Source: Pseudomonadota bacterium
Lineage (GTDB): Bacteria; Pseudomonadota; Alphaproteobacteria; Rhizobiales; Xanthobacteraceae
Direction: 5' to 3'
Length of the DNA: 5,785 bases
Assembly (NCBI GenBank): GCA_023405565.1
Contig: JAEXXW010000336.1
Coordinates: 1 to 5,785 of the forward strand
A program made the translations under genes and the position numbers. The notes under the pieces are model-generated. The model searched no databases. It saw nothing but the letters and a program-made list of their open reading frames with translations, and was not told the DNA's origin. Shown here piece by piece: positions 5,780-5,785 of the stretch (positions are counted from its first letter, which is position 1; each line of letters begins with the position of its first letter).

Positions 5780-5785
5780 CAACGC

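Noticed and set aside
1..5785. CRISPR arrays, insertion-sequence genes, toxin-antitoxin or defence genes
   Set aside because: No regularly spaced repeats, transposase motifs or defence-type domains were seen on either strand.

Overview
The window looks like the chromosome of a GC-rich alphaproteobacterium, most likely of the Bradyrhizobium/Rhodopseudomonas group. This rests on composition and codon use, the TRAP-plus-IclR gene content, the style of the tRNA-Gln gene, and a hairpin after the last gene that resembles small dispersed repeats I recall from that group. The assignment is inferred; no taxonomic marker gene is present.

The layout is a compact plus-strand catabolic/transport cluster followed by a minus-strand tRNA gene. 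(1) Bases 1-482 are the C-terminal effector-binding part of an IclR-family regulator, cut by the window edge. (2) Bases 483-643 are a regulatory gap with two perfect inverted repeats (524-540 and 554-572) whose centres lie 31 bp apart. (3) 644-1672 encodes a periplasmic DctP-type TRAP solute-binding protein. (4) A 71-bp spacer holds a perfect 9-bp stem-loop (1689-1718). (5) 1744-3603 encodes a fused DctQ-DctM TRAP permease. (6) 3635-5344 (GTG start) encodes an FAD-dependent aromatic hydroxylase closely resembling MhpA, 3-(3-hydroxyphenyl)propionate/3-hydroxycinnamate hydroxylase. (7) 5345-5648 has no convincing gene; it holds a 9-bp hairpin directly after the hydroxylase stop and candidate terminators for both strands. 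(8) 5649-5723 on the minus strand is tRNA-Gln(UUG) with an encoded CCA and a well-formed sigma70-like promoter upstream.

The likely logic is that an aromatic carboxylate (a phenylpropionate or hydroxycinnamate type compound) is captured in the periplasm by the solute-binding protein, imported by the QM permease and hydroxylated ortho to its phenolic OH by the MhpA-like enzyme. The neighbouring IclR regulator probably senses the substrate or a product. The ring-cleavage dioxygenase and lower meta-pathway genes (mhpB-F type) are not in this window.

I see no wholly new system. The points most worth a second look are the paired palindromes ahead of the transporter, the intercistronic stem-loop between dctP and dctQM, and the pairing of a TRAP importer with an mhpA-like gene that lacks the rest of the mhp pathway directly downstream.
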